Both the position numbers and the translations under genes were made by a program. Of a DNA stretch of 6,496 nucleotides, positions 1 through 6,496 are shown piece after piece (the first letter of the stretch is position 1; the number at the start of each line of letters is the position of its first letter). Source of the DNA: an uncultured delta proteobacterium (GTDB lineage Bacteria; Myxococcota_A; Polyangia; Polyangiales; Polyangiaceae); the NCBI GenBank assembly GCA_903858055.1, contig CAIOHM010000319.1:1-6496 (forward strand). Direction: 5' to 3'. Below the pieces are notes generated by a model. The model was not told where the DNA came from. It did no database searches and was given only the letters and a program-made list of their open reading frames with translations.

Positions 1-1104
1 GACCAGGCGAACCGCAAGTACATCGAGGCCTCGCTCCCCCACGCGCGCCTCCGCGGCCTCTTCGGCCCTGCCGTGGGCTTCGCGAGCGCCGGCGGCTTCA
101 TGGTCTTCTTCTGGTACGGCGCGACGCTGCTCTCGGCGCGCGCCATCTCGAGCGGTGACTTCTTCGCGTTCTGGTTCGCGCTCGGGCGCCTCGCGTGGCC
201 CATGGTGGCGCTCGGCTTCGCGGTCTCGATCGTCCAGCGCGGCCGCGCGGGCTTCGATCGCCTCGCGGAGATCTTCAACGCGCCGGTCGAAATCGTCGAC
301 GCCCCCACGCATGCGGACCGCGAGGTTCGCGGCGAGCTCGCGGTGCGCGGCCTCACGGTGCGCATGGGTGAGCGCGCAATCTTGAGCGAGGTCTCGTTCG
401 ACGTTCCCGCAGGGAAATCGCTCGCGATCGTGGGTCGCACGGGCAGCGGAAAGAGCACCCTCGCGCAGGCCCTCGCCCGTATGGTGCCCGCGACGCCCGG
501 CGCCGTGCTTCTCGACGGCGTGCCGCTCGAGGCATGGCCGCTGCGTACGCTGCGCTCGAGCCTCGGGTACCTCCAGCAAGACGCCTTCCTCTTCTCGACC
601 ACCGTCCACCGCAACGTGGCCTTCTCGAAGGACGATCCCGACGCGCCCGAGAACGACGCGCTCGTGCATGGGGCGCTCGTGGCGGCGCAGGTCGCGGGCG
701 ACGTGGAGCTCCTCCCGGACGGCGTCGAGACCGTGGTCGGGGAGCGGGGCGTTCAGCTTTCGGGCGGGCAAAAGCAGCGCATCGCGCTCGCGCGTGGGCT
801 CCTCTGGGGACCGAAGATCCTCGTGCTCGACGATCCGTTCAGCGCGGTCGACGCGCGCACGGAAGCGGCGATCCTCGACACGCTCGACGACGCCAAGGCC
901 GGCCGGACCCTCGTGCTCGTGACCCATCGCATCGCGGCGGCTTCGCGCTGCGATCGCATCGTCGTGCTCGACGAAGGGCGCGTCGTCGCCGCGGGCACCC
1001 ACGAGGAGCTCGTGGCGATCGAGGGTCCCTACCGCCGCTTCGCCGAGGAGCAGCGCATCGCCGAGGAGCTCGCGGAGCTCGCGAGCACGGAGGTGTCGCC
1101 ATGA
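1..1104 (+). CDS. ABC exporter half-transporter, degenerate-site subunit (MdlA-like), 5' partial
   Basis: This is the C-terminal 367 residues of a membrane-fused ABC exporter subunit. The frame is open from the first base, so the gene starts upstream; about 200-230 N-terminal residues are missing compared with the usual 570-600. The GTG at 73 is only an internal valine. Residues below count from base 1. Two hydrophobic stretches (about 22-45 and 53-78) are the last membrane helices. The nucleotide-binding domain follows: Walker A GRTGSGKST 145-153, Q-loop Gln193, ERG X-loop 248-250, signature LSGGQ 253-257, Walker B ILVLDD 273-278 and switch His309. The catalytic Walker B glutamate is replaced by Asp278, and the A-loop aromatic position appears to be Arg121. 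Such changes are typical of the degenerate subunit in heterodimeric exporters (TM287, BmrC, LmrC). It overlaps the partner gene by 4 bases. Export of a lipid, peptide or drug is likely, but the substrate cannot be read from sequence. Confidence 0.93.
   Translation, partial: DQANRKYIEASLPHARLRGLFGPAVGFASAGGFMVFFWYGATLLSARAISSGDFFAFWFALGRLAWPMVALGFAVSIVQRGRAGFDRLAEIFNAPVEIVDAPTHADREVRGELAVRGLTVRMGERAILSEVSFDVPAGKSLAIVGRTGSGKSTLAQALARMVPATPGAVLLDGVPLEAWPLRTLRSSLGYLQQDAFLFSTTVHRNVAFSKDDPDAPENDALVHGALVAAQVAGDVELLPDGVETVVGERGVQLSGGQKQRIALARGLLWGPKILVLDDPFSAVDARTEAAILDTLDDAKAGRTLVLVTHRIAAASRCDRIVVLDEGRVVAAGTHEELVAIEGPYRRFAEEQRIAEELAELASTEVSP
1089..1094 (+). promoter_or_regulatory. Ribosome binding site for the second ABC gene
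   Basis: GGAGGT lies 6 bases before the ATG at 1101, inside the 3' end of the upstream ABC gene. It is the best Shine-Dalgarno match seen at any start in the window. It fixes the start at 1101 rather than at earlier in-frame codons, because the same frame stays open back to about 534 only by chance within the upstream gene. Confidence 0.8.
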
Positions 1105-2951
1105 GCGCCGAACGTCACGCCGTGCCGCAAAAAGCCGCGCGTCCGAAGGGCGACAAGCTCCGCGCTTACCACGAGGAGGCGGCCTCCAAAGAGGGCCTCG
1201 ACTGGTCGCTCCTGAAGCGCATGGGGCCTTTCGTGGCGCCGCACGCGACGCTCGTCGTGCTCTCGCTCGTAGGCATCCTCGTGATCACCGGCGTCGGCCT
1301 CGCACGCCCGCTCGTGCTCTCCGCGATTGTCGAAGACGCGGGGGCCGCCGACGGCACGAAGCTCTTCCGCCACGGGCTCCTCATGGCCCTCTTGCTCGTC
1401 GTCGCGCAGACGCTCGGCTTCGTGCAGGTCTACACGATGCAGCTCGCGGGCGCGGGCGCCATGGGCGATCTGCGCCGCGCCGTGTTTCTCCGCATGCAGC
1501 GGCTCTCGCTCCGCTACGTGGACGGCACGCCGATCGGCCGCCTCGTCACGCGCGCCACGAACGACGTCGACGCGCTCGGCGAGCTCTTCGCCTCCGGCGC
1601 GCTCAACGCCATCGGCGACCTCGTGAGCCTCGTGGGCATCGTGGCGGCCATGCTCGTGCTCGACTGGCGCATGGCGCTCTTCGCCTTCGCGGCGCTCCCG
1701 CCGGTGGCGCTGCTCGTGAACGTGGTGCGCAAGAAGTCGCGCGAGGCGTATCGGTCCATCCGAACGCGGACCGCGCGCATGAACGCGTACCTGAACGAGC
1801 AGGTGCTCGGCATGGCCGTCGTTCAGGCGTTTGCGCGGGAAGAGGCGGCGGAGGCCGAGTTCGACGAGATCAACCTCACCTACCGCGACGCGAACAAGGC
1901 CGCCGTCTTTTGGGAAGCGCTCCTCGACGCCGCGATCGAAATGGTGGCGAGCGTGTGCGTGGGCGCGGTGCTGTGGTGGGCCGGCGTCGGTCACCTCGGC
2001 ATCGGCGGCGACGTGCCGTTTCCCGTCGTCGTCGCCTTCGCGCAGTACCTGAAGCAGTTCTTCGAGCCCGTGAGCCAGATTGCCTCGCGCTACACGCTCT
2101 TGCAGAGTGCACTGAGCGGCGCCGAGCGCGTCTTCGAGTTCCTCGACGTGGAACACCTCGAGCCCTCCGGCTCCGGCGAGGTCGTGAGCCCGGCTCCCGC
2201 AGGCGTCGCCGTGCGCTTCGACGACGTGGAGTTTTCCTACAAACCCGAGAGTCCGGTGCTTCGCGGCGTGAGCTTCGAGGTGCGCGCTGGGGAGCACGTG
2301 GCCCTCGTGGGTGCGACCGGGGCGGGGAAGACTACGGTGCTCTCGCTGCTCCTGCGGCTCTACGAGGTCACGCGCGGGCGCATCGAGCTCTTCGGCACGG
2401 ACATCGCGCGCGTGGCTCCCGGTGACCTGCGTCAGCACTTCGCCGTGGTCACGCAAGACGTGGTTCTCTTCCCGGGCACCGTCGCGGAGAACGTCGCCCT
2501 CGGGTCGACCTCGTTCGACCGCGAGGCCGTGCGCGAGGCGCTCCGCGTGGTGGGCCTGCTCGAGTCCGTCGAGGCGCGACCCGGTGGCATCGACGCGGTG
2601 ATCGAGGAGCGGGGCTCGAATTTCAGCGCCGGCGAGCGTCAGCTCTTGGCCTTTGCGCGCGCCATCTTTCGGCGCACGCCCTTCGTGCTCCTCGACGAGG
2701 CGACCGCCAACGTCGACTCCGAGACCGAGGCGAAGCTGAAGCGCGCCTCGGACGAGCTCCTTCGCGGCCGCACGAGCCTCGTCATCGCGCACCGCCTGAG
2801 CACGATTCAGAACGCCGACCGCATCCTGGTCTTTCACCGCGGGCGCATCGCCGAAAGTGGCACACACCGCGAGCTGCTCGCGCGCGGGGGCCTCTACGCG
2901 CGCCTCCACCGCTTGCAGTTCGAAGAGCAGAGCGGCATCGTAGCGCCATGA
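1101..2951 (+). CDS. ABC exporter half-transporter, catalytic subunit (MdlB-like)
   Basis: This is a complete 616-residue ABC exporter subunit in the inner membrane, partner of the preceding gene. A charged N-terminal tail (1-40) leads into a six-helix membrane domain with hydrophobic segments near 48-72, 90-112, 165-187, 190-208, 280-297 and 305-322. The nucleotide-binding domain follows: A-loop Tyr380, Walker A GATGAGKTT 404-412 (Lys410), Q-loop Gln452, ERG X-loop 503-505, signature FSAGE 508-512, Walker B FVLLDE 528-533 with catalytic Glu533, D-loop ANVD 536-539 and switch His564. The signature departs from LSGGQ while the Glu is kept, the mirror image of the first subunit. This is the known arrangement of heterodimers such as TM287/TM288 and BmrC/BmrD. 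The start at 1101 has a good ribosome binding site and overlaps the upstream stop as ATGA; the 3' end overlaps alr the same way. The substrate is unknown; lipid or drug export would be typical of the family. Confidence 0.95.
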   Translation: MSAERHAVPQKAARPKGDKLRAYHEEAASKEGLDWSLLKRMGPFVAPHATLVVLSLVGILVITGVGLARPLVLSAIVEDAGAADGTKLFRHGLLMALLLVVAQTLGFVQVYTMQLAGAGAMGDLRRAVFLRMQRLSLRYVDGTPIGRLVTRATNDVDALGELFASGALNAIGDLVSLVGIVAAMLVLDWRMALFAFAALPPVALLVNVVRKKSREAYRSIRTRTARMNAYLNEQVLGMAVVQAFAREEAAEAEFDEINLTYRDANKAAVFWEALLDAAIEMVASVCVGAVLWWAGVGHLGIGGDVPFPVVVAFAQYLKQFFEPVSQIASRYTLLQSALSGAERVFEFLDVEHLEPSGSGEVVSPAPAGVAVRFDDVEFSYKPESPVLRGVSFEVRAGEHVALVGATGAGKTTVLSLLLRLYEVTRGRIELFGTDIARVAPGDLRQHFAVVTQDVVLFPGTVAENVALGSTSFDREAVREALRVVGLLESVEARPGGIDAVIEERGSNFSAGERQLLAFARAIFRRTPFVLLDEATANVDSETEAKLKRASDELLRGRTSLVIAHRLSTIQNADRILVFHRGRIAESGTHRELLARGGLYARLHRLQFEEQSGIVAP

Positions 2952-4225
2952 CCGTGGAGTCCCGCGACCCGAAAGAGAGCGGCTCGCTCGATGCCATTCC
3001 AGCGGACCGCGCCTCGCAGCCCCACACCTCGGAGGCACCCTTCGGAGCCGACGCGCGCGTGCGGAGGCCGCGCCGTGCCGCCCCGGCGGACACCGTGCGG
3101 GCCACGCGCGCCGAGGTGAACCTCGCGGCCCTGCGCCACAACTTCCACGTGCTCACGAAGCACGCAGGCTCCACGGCCCTCTGGCCCGTGCTGAAGGCCG
3201 ACGCCTACGGGCATGGCGCGCCCGCGGTGGCGCGAACGCTCGAGCGCGCCGGTGCGAAGGGCTTCTGCGTCGCGCTCGTCGAAGAGGCGGTCGAGCTCCG
3301 CGATGCGGGGATCCGCGCCCCCATTCTCGTCATGGGTGGGTATTACGGAAACCACCACGAAGACGTGCTCCATCACGGGCTCATGCCGGTCGTGTACGAG
3401 GCCGAGCAGCTCGAGGCCTTTGCACGCGCAGCGCGTTTTCGCGGCGGCGATCCCCTCGACGTGCACGTGAAGATCGACACGGGCATGGCGCGCCTCGGTG
3501 TGCGCCCCGACGACCTCGAGAGCTTCGCGGACGACCTCGCGGGCCGGAGCGAGCTCCGCGCCTTCGGGGCCATGACCCACTTCGCCTGCGCCGACGCCGA
3601 CACCACGGGCCACGCGCAGGAGCAGGTGCTTCGCTTCGAGGAGGCCCTCGGCAAGCTCCGTCTCCGCGGCGTGAAGCCCCAGCTGCGCCATGCGGCCAAC
3701 AGCGCCGCCGTGCTCCGAGGCATCGGCCTCTACGACATGGCACGGCCCGGTCTCGCGCTCTTCGGAGCTTCGCCGCGCACTGCGAGCGGGAGCACCCTCA
3801 CCGAGGAGCTCAAGCCCGTGCTCCGCGTGCGCAGCGAGGTCATCGCGCTGCGCGACGTGAGGGCGGGCGAGGGGGCAGGCTACGGGCACCTCTGGCGCGC
3901 CGAGCGGCCCACGCGCATCGCCACCATCGCCATGGGCTACGCGGACGGCTTCCACCGTGCGCTCACGGGCAAAGCGAGCGTGCTCGTGCGTGGCAAGCGC
4001 GCGCCGCTCGTGGGTGCGGTCTCGATGGACATGGCCATGGTCGACGTGACCGACGTCGACGGCCTGACGCTCCACGACGAGGTCGTCGTGCTTGGCACCC
4101 AAGAGGGACCGCTCGGCCGCGACACGATCAGCGCCGACGAGCTCGCCGGCTGGAGCGGCCAGATTTCCTGGGAAATCTTCTGCGGCATCAGCCGCCGCGT
4201 GCCGCGGTTCTACCGCGAACCTTGA
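2948..4225 (+). CDS. alr: Alanine racemase
   Basis: This is a cytoplasmic PLP enzyme that interconverts L- and D-alanine, supplying D-Ala for peptidoglycan. It has 425 residues against the usual 360-390. The N-terminal TIM barrel carries the PLP-binding Lys83 in VLKADAYGHG, the KIDTGMARLG motif (Lys175, equivalent to the often carbamylated lysine, and Arg182), His211 in THFACAD, and Arg266 in RPGLALFG, which contacts the PLP ring nitrogen. The second catalytic base is Tyr312 in AGYGHLW, followed by the MGYADGF motif and the substrate-side SMDMAMVD loop (359-366). The roles are those known for the Geobacillus enzyme, assigned here by motif. The ATG at 2948 overlaps the ABC stop as ATGA, which favours it, although the ribosome binding site is weak. 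It gives an N-terminal extension of about 50 polar, Pro/Arg-rich residues with no hydrophobic core. GTG codons at 3059 or 3095 would give a normal-length protein and remain possible starts. Confidence 0.96.
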   Translation: MTVESRDPKESGSLDAIPADRASQPHTSEAPFGADARVRRPRRAAPADTVRATRAEVNLAALRHNFHVLTKHAGSTALWPVLKADAYGHGAPAVARTLERAGAKGFCVALVEEAVELRDAGIRAPILVMGGYYGNHHEDVLHHGLMPVVYEAEQLEAFARAARFRGGDPLDVHVKIDTGMARLGVRPDDLESFADDLAGRSELRAFGAMTHFACADADTTGHAQEQVLRFEEALGKLRLRGVKPQLRHAANSAAVLRGIGLYDMARPGLALFGASPRTASGSTLTEELKPVLRVRSEVIALRDVRAGEGAGYGHLWRAERPTRIATIAMGYADGFHRALTGKASVLVRGKRAPLVGAVSMDMAMVDVTDVDGLTLHDEVVVLGTQEGPLGRDTISADELAGWSGQISWEIFCGISRRVPRFYREP

Positions 4226-4308
4226 GGCGGCCGGCTCGCCGTGTCGCCGTTTCGCCGTTCGGCGGAAGCCCCTGGACAAGCGCCCGCAAAGACCGTCCCA
4301 TTCGGCGG
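4226..4308 (+). other. Short gap or ligase leader after alr
   Basis: These 83 bases separate the alr stop from the ATG at 4309 and form the largest possible non-coding gap in the window. They stay open in the ligase frame from a TTG at 4222, so they may instead encode an arginine-rich 29-residue leader. No clear promoter, strong ribosome binding site or U-tract terminator is seen. Two copies of TTCGGCGGA occur at 4258-4266 and 4301-4309, probably by chance in such GC-rich DNA. Confidence 0.5.
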
Positions 4309-5682
4309 ATGACGCTGCTGCACCGCGAAGCGGTCCCGCCCTCGGCGTTGGCCGGGGCCGCACTTCGAGTCGTCGACCTCGATCGCGGCATCGCGGTGGA
4401 TGCGGCGGCCTTCGATGCGAGGGTCGAGGCCTTCGCGCGGGCCCTGGGGAGGCACCGTTCGCGCGGGCTCGCGCTCGTCGTCGCCCACACGAGCCTCCCG
4501 ACCCTCGTGGCGCACTTCGCGTTGTTGCGCGCCGGTTGGGTGTCGATGCTGGTGCCCGCGGGCAGTCGTCCCGACGCCGTTCAGCGCTGGGAAGAGGCGT
4601 ACGATCCCGAGCTGGTGGTGGACGACGCGCGCGCGGACGTCGTTGATGACGGAGCAACGCTCGCCGGCGTGCGCGTGCGGGCGCGCTCCTGCAAGGGCGC
4701 GGAGCTTCCGCCGGGCTGTGCGATCATGCTCTCGACCTCCGGCACGACCGGGAGTCCGCGCTTCGTGCGACTCTCCGCGGCCGCGATCGACGCGAACGCC
4801 GCGGCGATCGTCGCCACGCTCGGAATCGGCGCGGACGACGTCGGGCTTCTCCCGATCCCGCTCGCCTTTGCGTACGGACTCTCGGTCGTTCATTCGCACG
4901 CGATCGCGGGGGCGAGCGTCGCGCTCTCGTCGAGGAGCTTCACGGACAAGACCCTTTGGCACGACGCCGCGTCGGCCGGCGCGACGAGTGTGCCCGCGGT
5001 GCCCTACGGCTACCAGCTGCTCGCGCGCACCGGCTTCTTGGATCTCCCGTTCCCCTCGCTCCGCGTGATGACCCAAGCCGGCGGACGCCTCGACCGCGCG
5101 CTGGCCACGAAGTTCCTCGACGCCCTCGAGCCGCGCGGGGCCTCGCTCGTCTCCATGTACGGGCAGAGCGAGGCCACCGCACGCATCGCCGTCATGCCCG
5201 CACCGTTCGCGCGCGCGAAGCTCGGGAGCGCCGGTCGCGTAATCCCAGGCGGATCGCTGCACATCGAGGCCGGCGAGGTGGTCTTTCGAGGCCCCTCCGT
5301 CATGCTCGGCTATGCCGAAGGCAGGGCCGACCTCGCGCGCGGCGACCTCCTCGGGGGCGAGCTCCGCACCGGAGACCTGGGGAGCCTCGACGAAGACGGG
5401 TTCCTGTGGATCAGCGGCCGCGCGTCGCGCTTCTCGAAGCTCTTCGGTGTGCGCGTCAGCCTCGACGACCTCGAAGCCTCGCTCGAACGCTTCGGGCCCG
5501 CGGCGGTGGTCGAGCGGGCCGAGAAGCTCGTCGTCGTCGTCGAAGGCGCAGCCGACGTGAGCGCGATCGCGGAGCACTTTGCCACGCAATTCGGCATCCA
5601 GCCCCTCCACGTGCGCATCCGCGTAGGCGAGGCGCTCCCTCGCTCGCCGAACGGGAAGGTCGCCTACGCCGCGATCCCGTAG
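4309..5682 (+). CDS. AMP-forming acyl/aryl-acid ligase (ANL superfamily), substrate unknown
   Basis: This 457-residue enzyme should adenylate a carboxylic acid and then pass the acyl group to CoA or a carrier protein. Counting from 4309, motifs appear in family order: phosphate-binding loop STSGTTGSPR 142-151, an aromatic FAYGLSVVHSH segment 187-197, YGQSE 284-288, GELRTGD with Asp356, GR at 370-371 opening the hinge region, and the C-terminal LPRSPNGK with the catalytic lysine Lys450. The protein is at the short end for the superfamily (about 500-550) because its N-terminal part is reduced. The phosphate-loop position usually held by Lys is Arg151. The start is uncertain. The ATG at 4309 has no clear ribosome binding site, while a TTG at 4222 would overlap the alr stop (TTGA) and add 29 Arg-rich residues. 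It resembles ligases found in polysaccharide and envelope clusters, and D-alanine activation (as by DltA) is possible given alr next door. No carrier gene is visible, so the substrate is open. Confidence 0.85.
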   Translation: MTLLHREAVPPSALAGAALRVVDLDRGIAVDAAAFDARVEAFARALGRHRSRGLALVVAHTSLPTLVAHFALLRAGWVSMLVPAGSRPDAVQRWEEAYDPELVVDDARADVVDDGATLAGVRVRARSCKGAELPPGCAIMLSTSGTTGSPRFVRLSAAAIDANAAAIVATLGIGADDVGLLPIPLAFAYGLSVVHSHAIAGASVALSSRSFTDKTLWHDAASAGATSVPAVPYGYQLLARTGFLDLPFPSLRVMTQAGGRLDRALATKFLDALEPRGASLVSMYGQSEATARIAVMPAPFARAKLGSAGRVIPGGSLHIEAGEVVFRGPSVMLGYAEGRADLARGDLLGGELRTGDLGSLDEDGFLWISGRASRFSKLFGVRVSLDDLEASLERFGPAAVVERAEKLVVVVEGAADVSAIAEHFATQFGIQPLHVRIRVGEALPRSPNGKVAYAAIP

Positions 5683-5689
5683 CGCGCGC

Positions 5690-6496
5690 TCAGCTCATCT
5701 CGAGCATCTTCGTGATCGGCTTCTTCGCGCGCTCGATGAGCTCGGGGCTCATCTCGAGGCGCGGCGAGAGATCGCGGAGGCAGAGGTACAGCTTCTCGAG
5801 CGTGTTGCGCTTCATGTGCGGGCACTCGTTGCACGCGCAGTTGGCTTCGGGCGGCGCCGGGATGAACTCCTTCTCGGGCGCGGCCTTCTTCATCTGGTGC
5901 AAAATGCCAGGCTCCGTCGCGACGATGAAGGTCTTCTCGTGGCTCGCGAGCGCGTGCTTGAGGAGCGCGGTCGTCGAACCAATGAAGTGCGCGTGGGCGA
6001 GCACCGCCGGCTCGCACTCCGGGTGGGCGAGCACTTGTGCGCCCGGGTGCCGGGCGAGGAGACCCACGAGCTTCCGCTCGCTGAAGGTCTCGTGCACAAT
6101 GCACGAGCCTTGCCACAGCACGAGGTCGCGCCCGGTCTGCTTGGCCACGTGGCGCCCGAGGTTCTTGTCGGGAGCGAAGAGGATCGTGCGGTCGGCCGGG
6201 AGCGCGCGCACGATCTTCTCGGCGTTCGAGGAGGTCACGATGACGTCCGACTCGGCCTTCACCTCGGCGGTGCAGTTCACGTACGAGACCACGATGGCGC
6301 CGGGGTATTTCGCCTTCCACGCGCGGAAGCGATCGACGGGGCAGCCGTCTGCGAGGGAGCAACCGGCCTCGAGATCGGGAAGCACGACGATGCGCGACGG
6401 ATTCAGGATCTTCGCGGTCTCGGCCATGAAGTGCACGCCTGCGAAGCAGATGACGTCGGCGGTGGTCTTCTGCGCCTCTTGTGCAAGCTGCAAGGA
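5690..6496 (-). CDS. nadA: Quinolinate synthase A, 5' partial
   Basis: NadA condenses iminoaspartate with dihydroxyacetone phosphate to make quinolinate, the pyridine precursor of NAD, using an oxygen-sensitive [4Fe-4S] cluster. The visible 268 residues lack the N-terminal 40-80 because the gene runs off the window; TTG at 6493-6491 is internal, not a start. Counting from 6496, diagnostic motifs are FAGVHFMAE 18-26, PDLEAGCSLADGCP 40-53, SYVNC 71-75, GSCIVHE 130-136, HPE 158-160 and CACNECPHM 220-228. The three cluster cysteines expected from the family are Cys46, Cys132 and Cys225; all are present, as is the Tyr72 region that lines the active site. The C-terminus is complete. The gene converges on the ligase with only 7 bases between stops. 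Any nadB or nadC partners would have to lie outside the window. Confidence 0.96.
   Translation of the reverse strand, partial: SLQLAQEAQKTTADVICFAGVHFMAETAKILNPSRIVVLPDLEAGCSLADGCPVDRFRAWKAKYPGAIVVSYVNCTAEVKAESDVIVTSSNAEKIVRALPADRTILFAPDKNLGRHVAKQTGRDLVLWQGSCIVHETFSERKLVGLLARHPGAQVLAHPECEPAVLAHAHFIGSTTALLKHALASHEKTFIVATEPGILHQMKKAAPEKEFIPAPPEANCACNECPHMKRNTLEKLYLCLRDLSPRLEMSPELIERAKKPITKMLEMS

Noticed and set aside
534..1100. In-frame upstream extension of the second ABC gene
   Set aside because: The region is the NBD of the first ABC gene in another frame. The extension is Arg-rich nonsense, and the ATG at 1101 has a good ribosome binding site.
1029..3038. 669-codon open frame on the - strand
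   Set aside because: It lies fully opposite the ABC and alr genes, which show complete family motifs. Its product is rich in Arg, His, Glu and Ala with no recognisable domain, as expected of a frame opposite GC-rich coding DNA.
4239..4268. Possible hairpin or terminator in the CGCCGT-rich stretch after alr
   Set aside because: The inverted match (TTCGCC with GGCGGAA) is short and bulged and no T-run follows. In DNA this GC-rich such short matches are expected by chance.
4258..4309. Direct repeat TTCGGCGGA, two copies
   Set aside because: Nine bases of common GC-rich sequence, the second copy overlapping the ligase start; no third copy or symmetry to suggest an operator.
2894..4657. 587-codon open frame on the - strand
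   Set aside because: It is opposite alr and the ligase start; low-complexity composition and no motifs. A shadow of third-position GC bias.
4210..5610. 466-codon open frame on the - strand
   Set aside because: It is opposite the ligase, whose ANL motifs are intact; the product has no recognisable domain and a biased composition.
1..6496. Search for mobile elements, CRISPR, tRNA or defence genes
   Set aside because: Nearly every base belongs to five recognisable housekeeping or transport genes with uniform composition; no repeats or integrase or transposase motifs were seen.

Overview
The window is very GC-rich bacterial chromosomal DNA. It is densely coded, with strong G/C bias at third codon positions and heavy use of CTC, GCG, GAG and GAC. 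Together with the protein styles, this suggests a high-GC bacterium such as a member of the Myxococcota (Polyangiales-like). That placement is inferred from composition and general resemblance, not from a marker gene. No rRNA, tRNA, CRISPR array, insertion sequence or phage gene is visible.

Layout: four genes run on the + strand and one on the - strand. (1) From 1 to 1104 lies the 3' part of an ABC exporter half-transporter, cut by the window edge. (2) From 1101 to 2951 is its complete partner half-transporter. (3) From 2948 to 4225 is an alanine racemase (alr). (4) From about 4309 (or 4222) to 5682 is an AMP-forming acyl/aryl-acid ligase of the ANL superfamily. (5) Converging on it, 6496 to 5690 on the - strand, is quinolinate synthase (nadA), cut at its 5' end by the window edge.

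The first three genes are joined by 4-base ATGA stop/start overlaps, and a TTGA of the same kind sits at the alr/ligase junction. The + strand genes are therefore probably one transcript whose promoter lies upstream of the window. The two ABC proteins are clearly a heterodimer of the MdlA/MdlB type (compare TM287/TM288 and BmrC/BmrD). The first subunit has Asp in place of the catalytic Walker B Glu and a canonical LSGGQ. The second has the catalytic Glu but an altered signature (FSAGE). One ATP site should therefore be catalytic and the other degenerate.

Alr would supply D-alanine for peptidoglycan, and NadA makes quinolinate for NAD. The substrate of the ligase cannot be read from the sequence. 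Its coupling to alr and an exporter allows the speculation that it activates D-alanine or another acyl group for an envelope product, but no carrier protein or acyltransferase gene is visible. Overall this is mostly a housekeeping and transport region. I do not see a convincing wholly new system; the most interesting items are the ABC asymmetry and the alr-ligase pairing.
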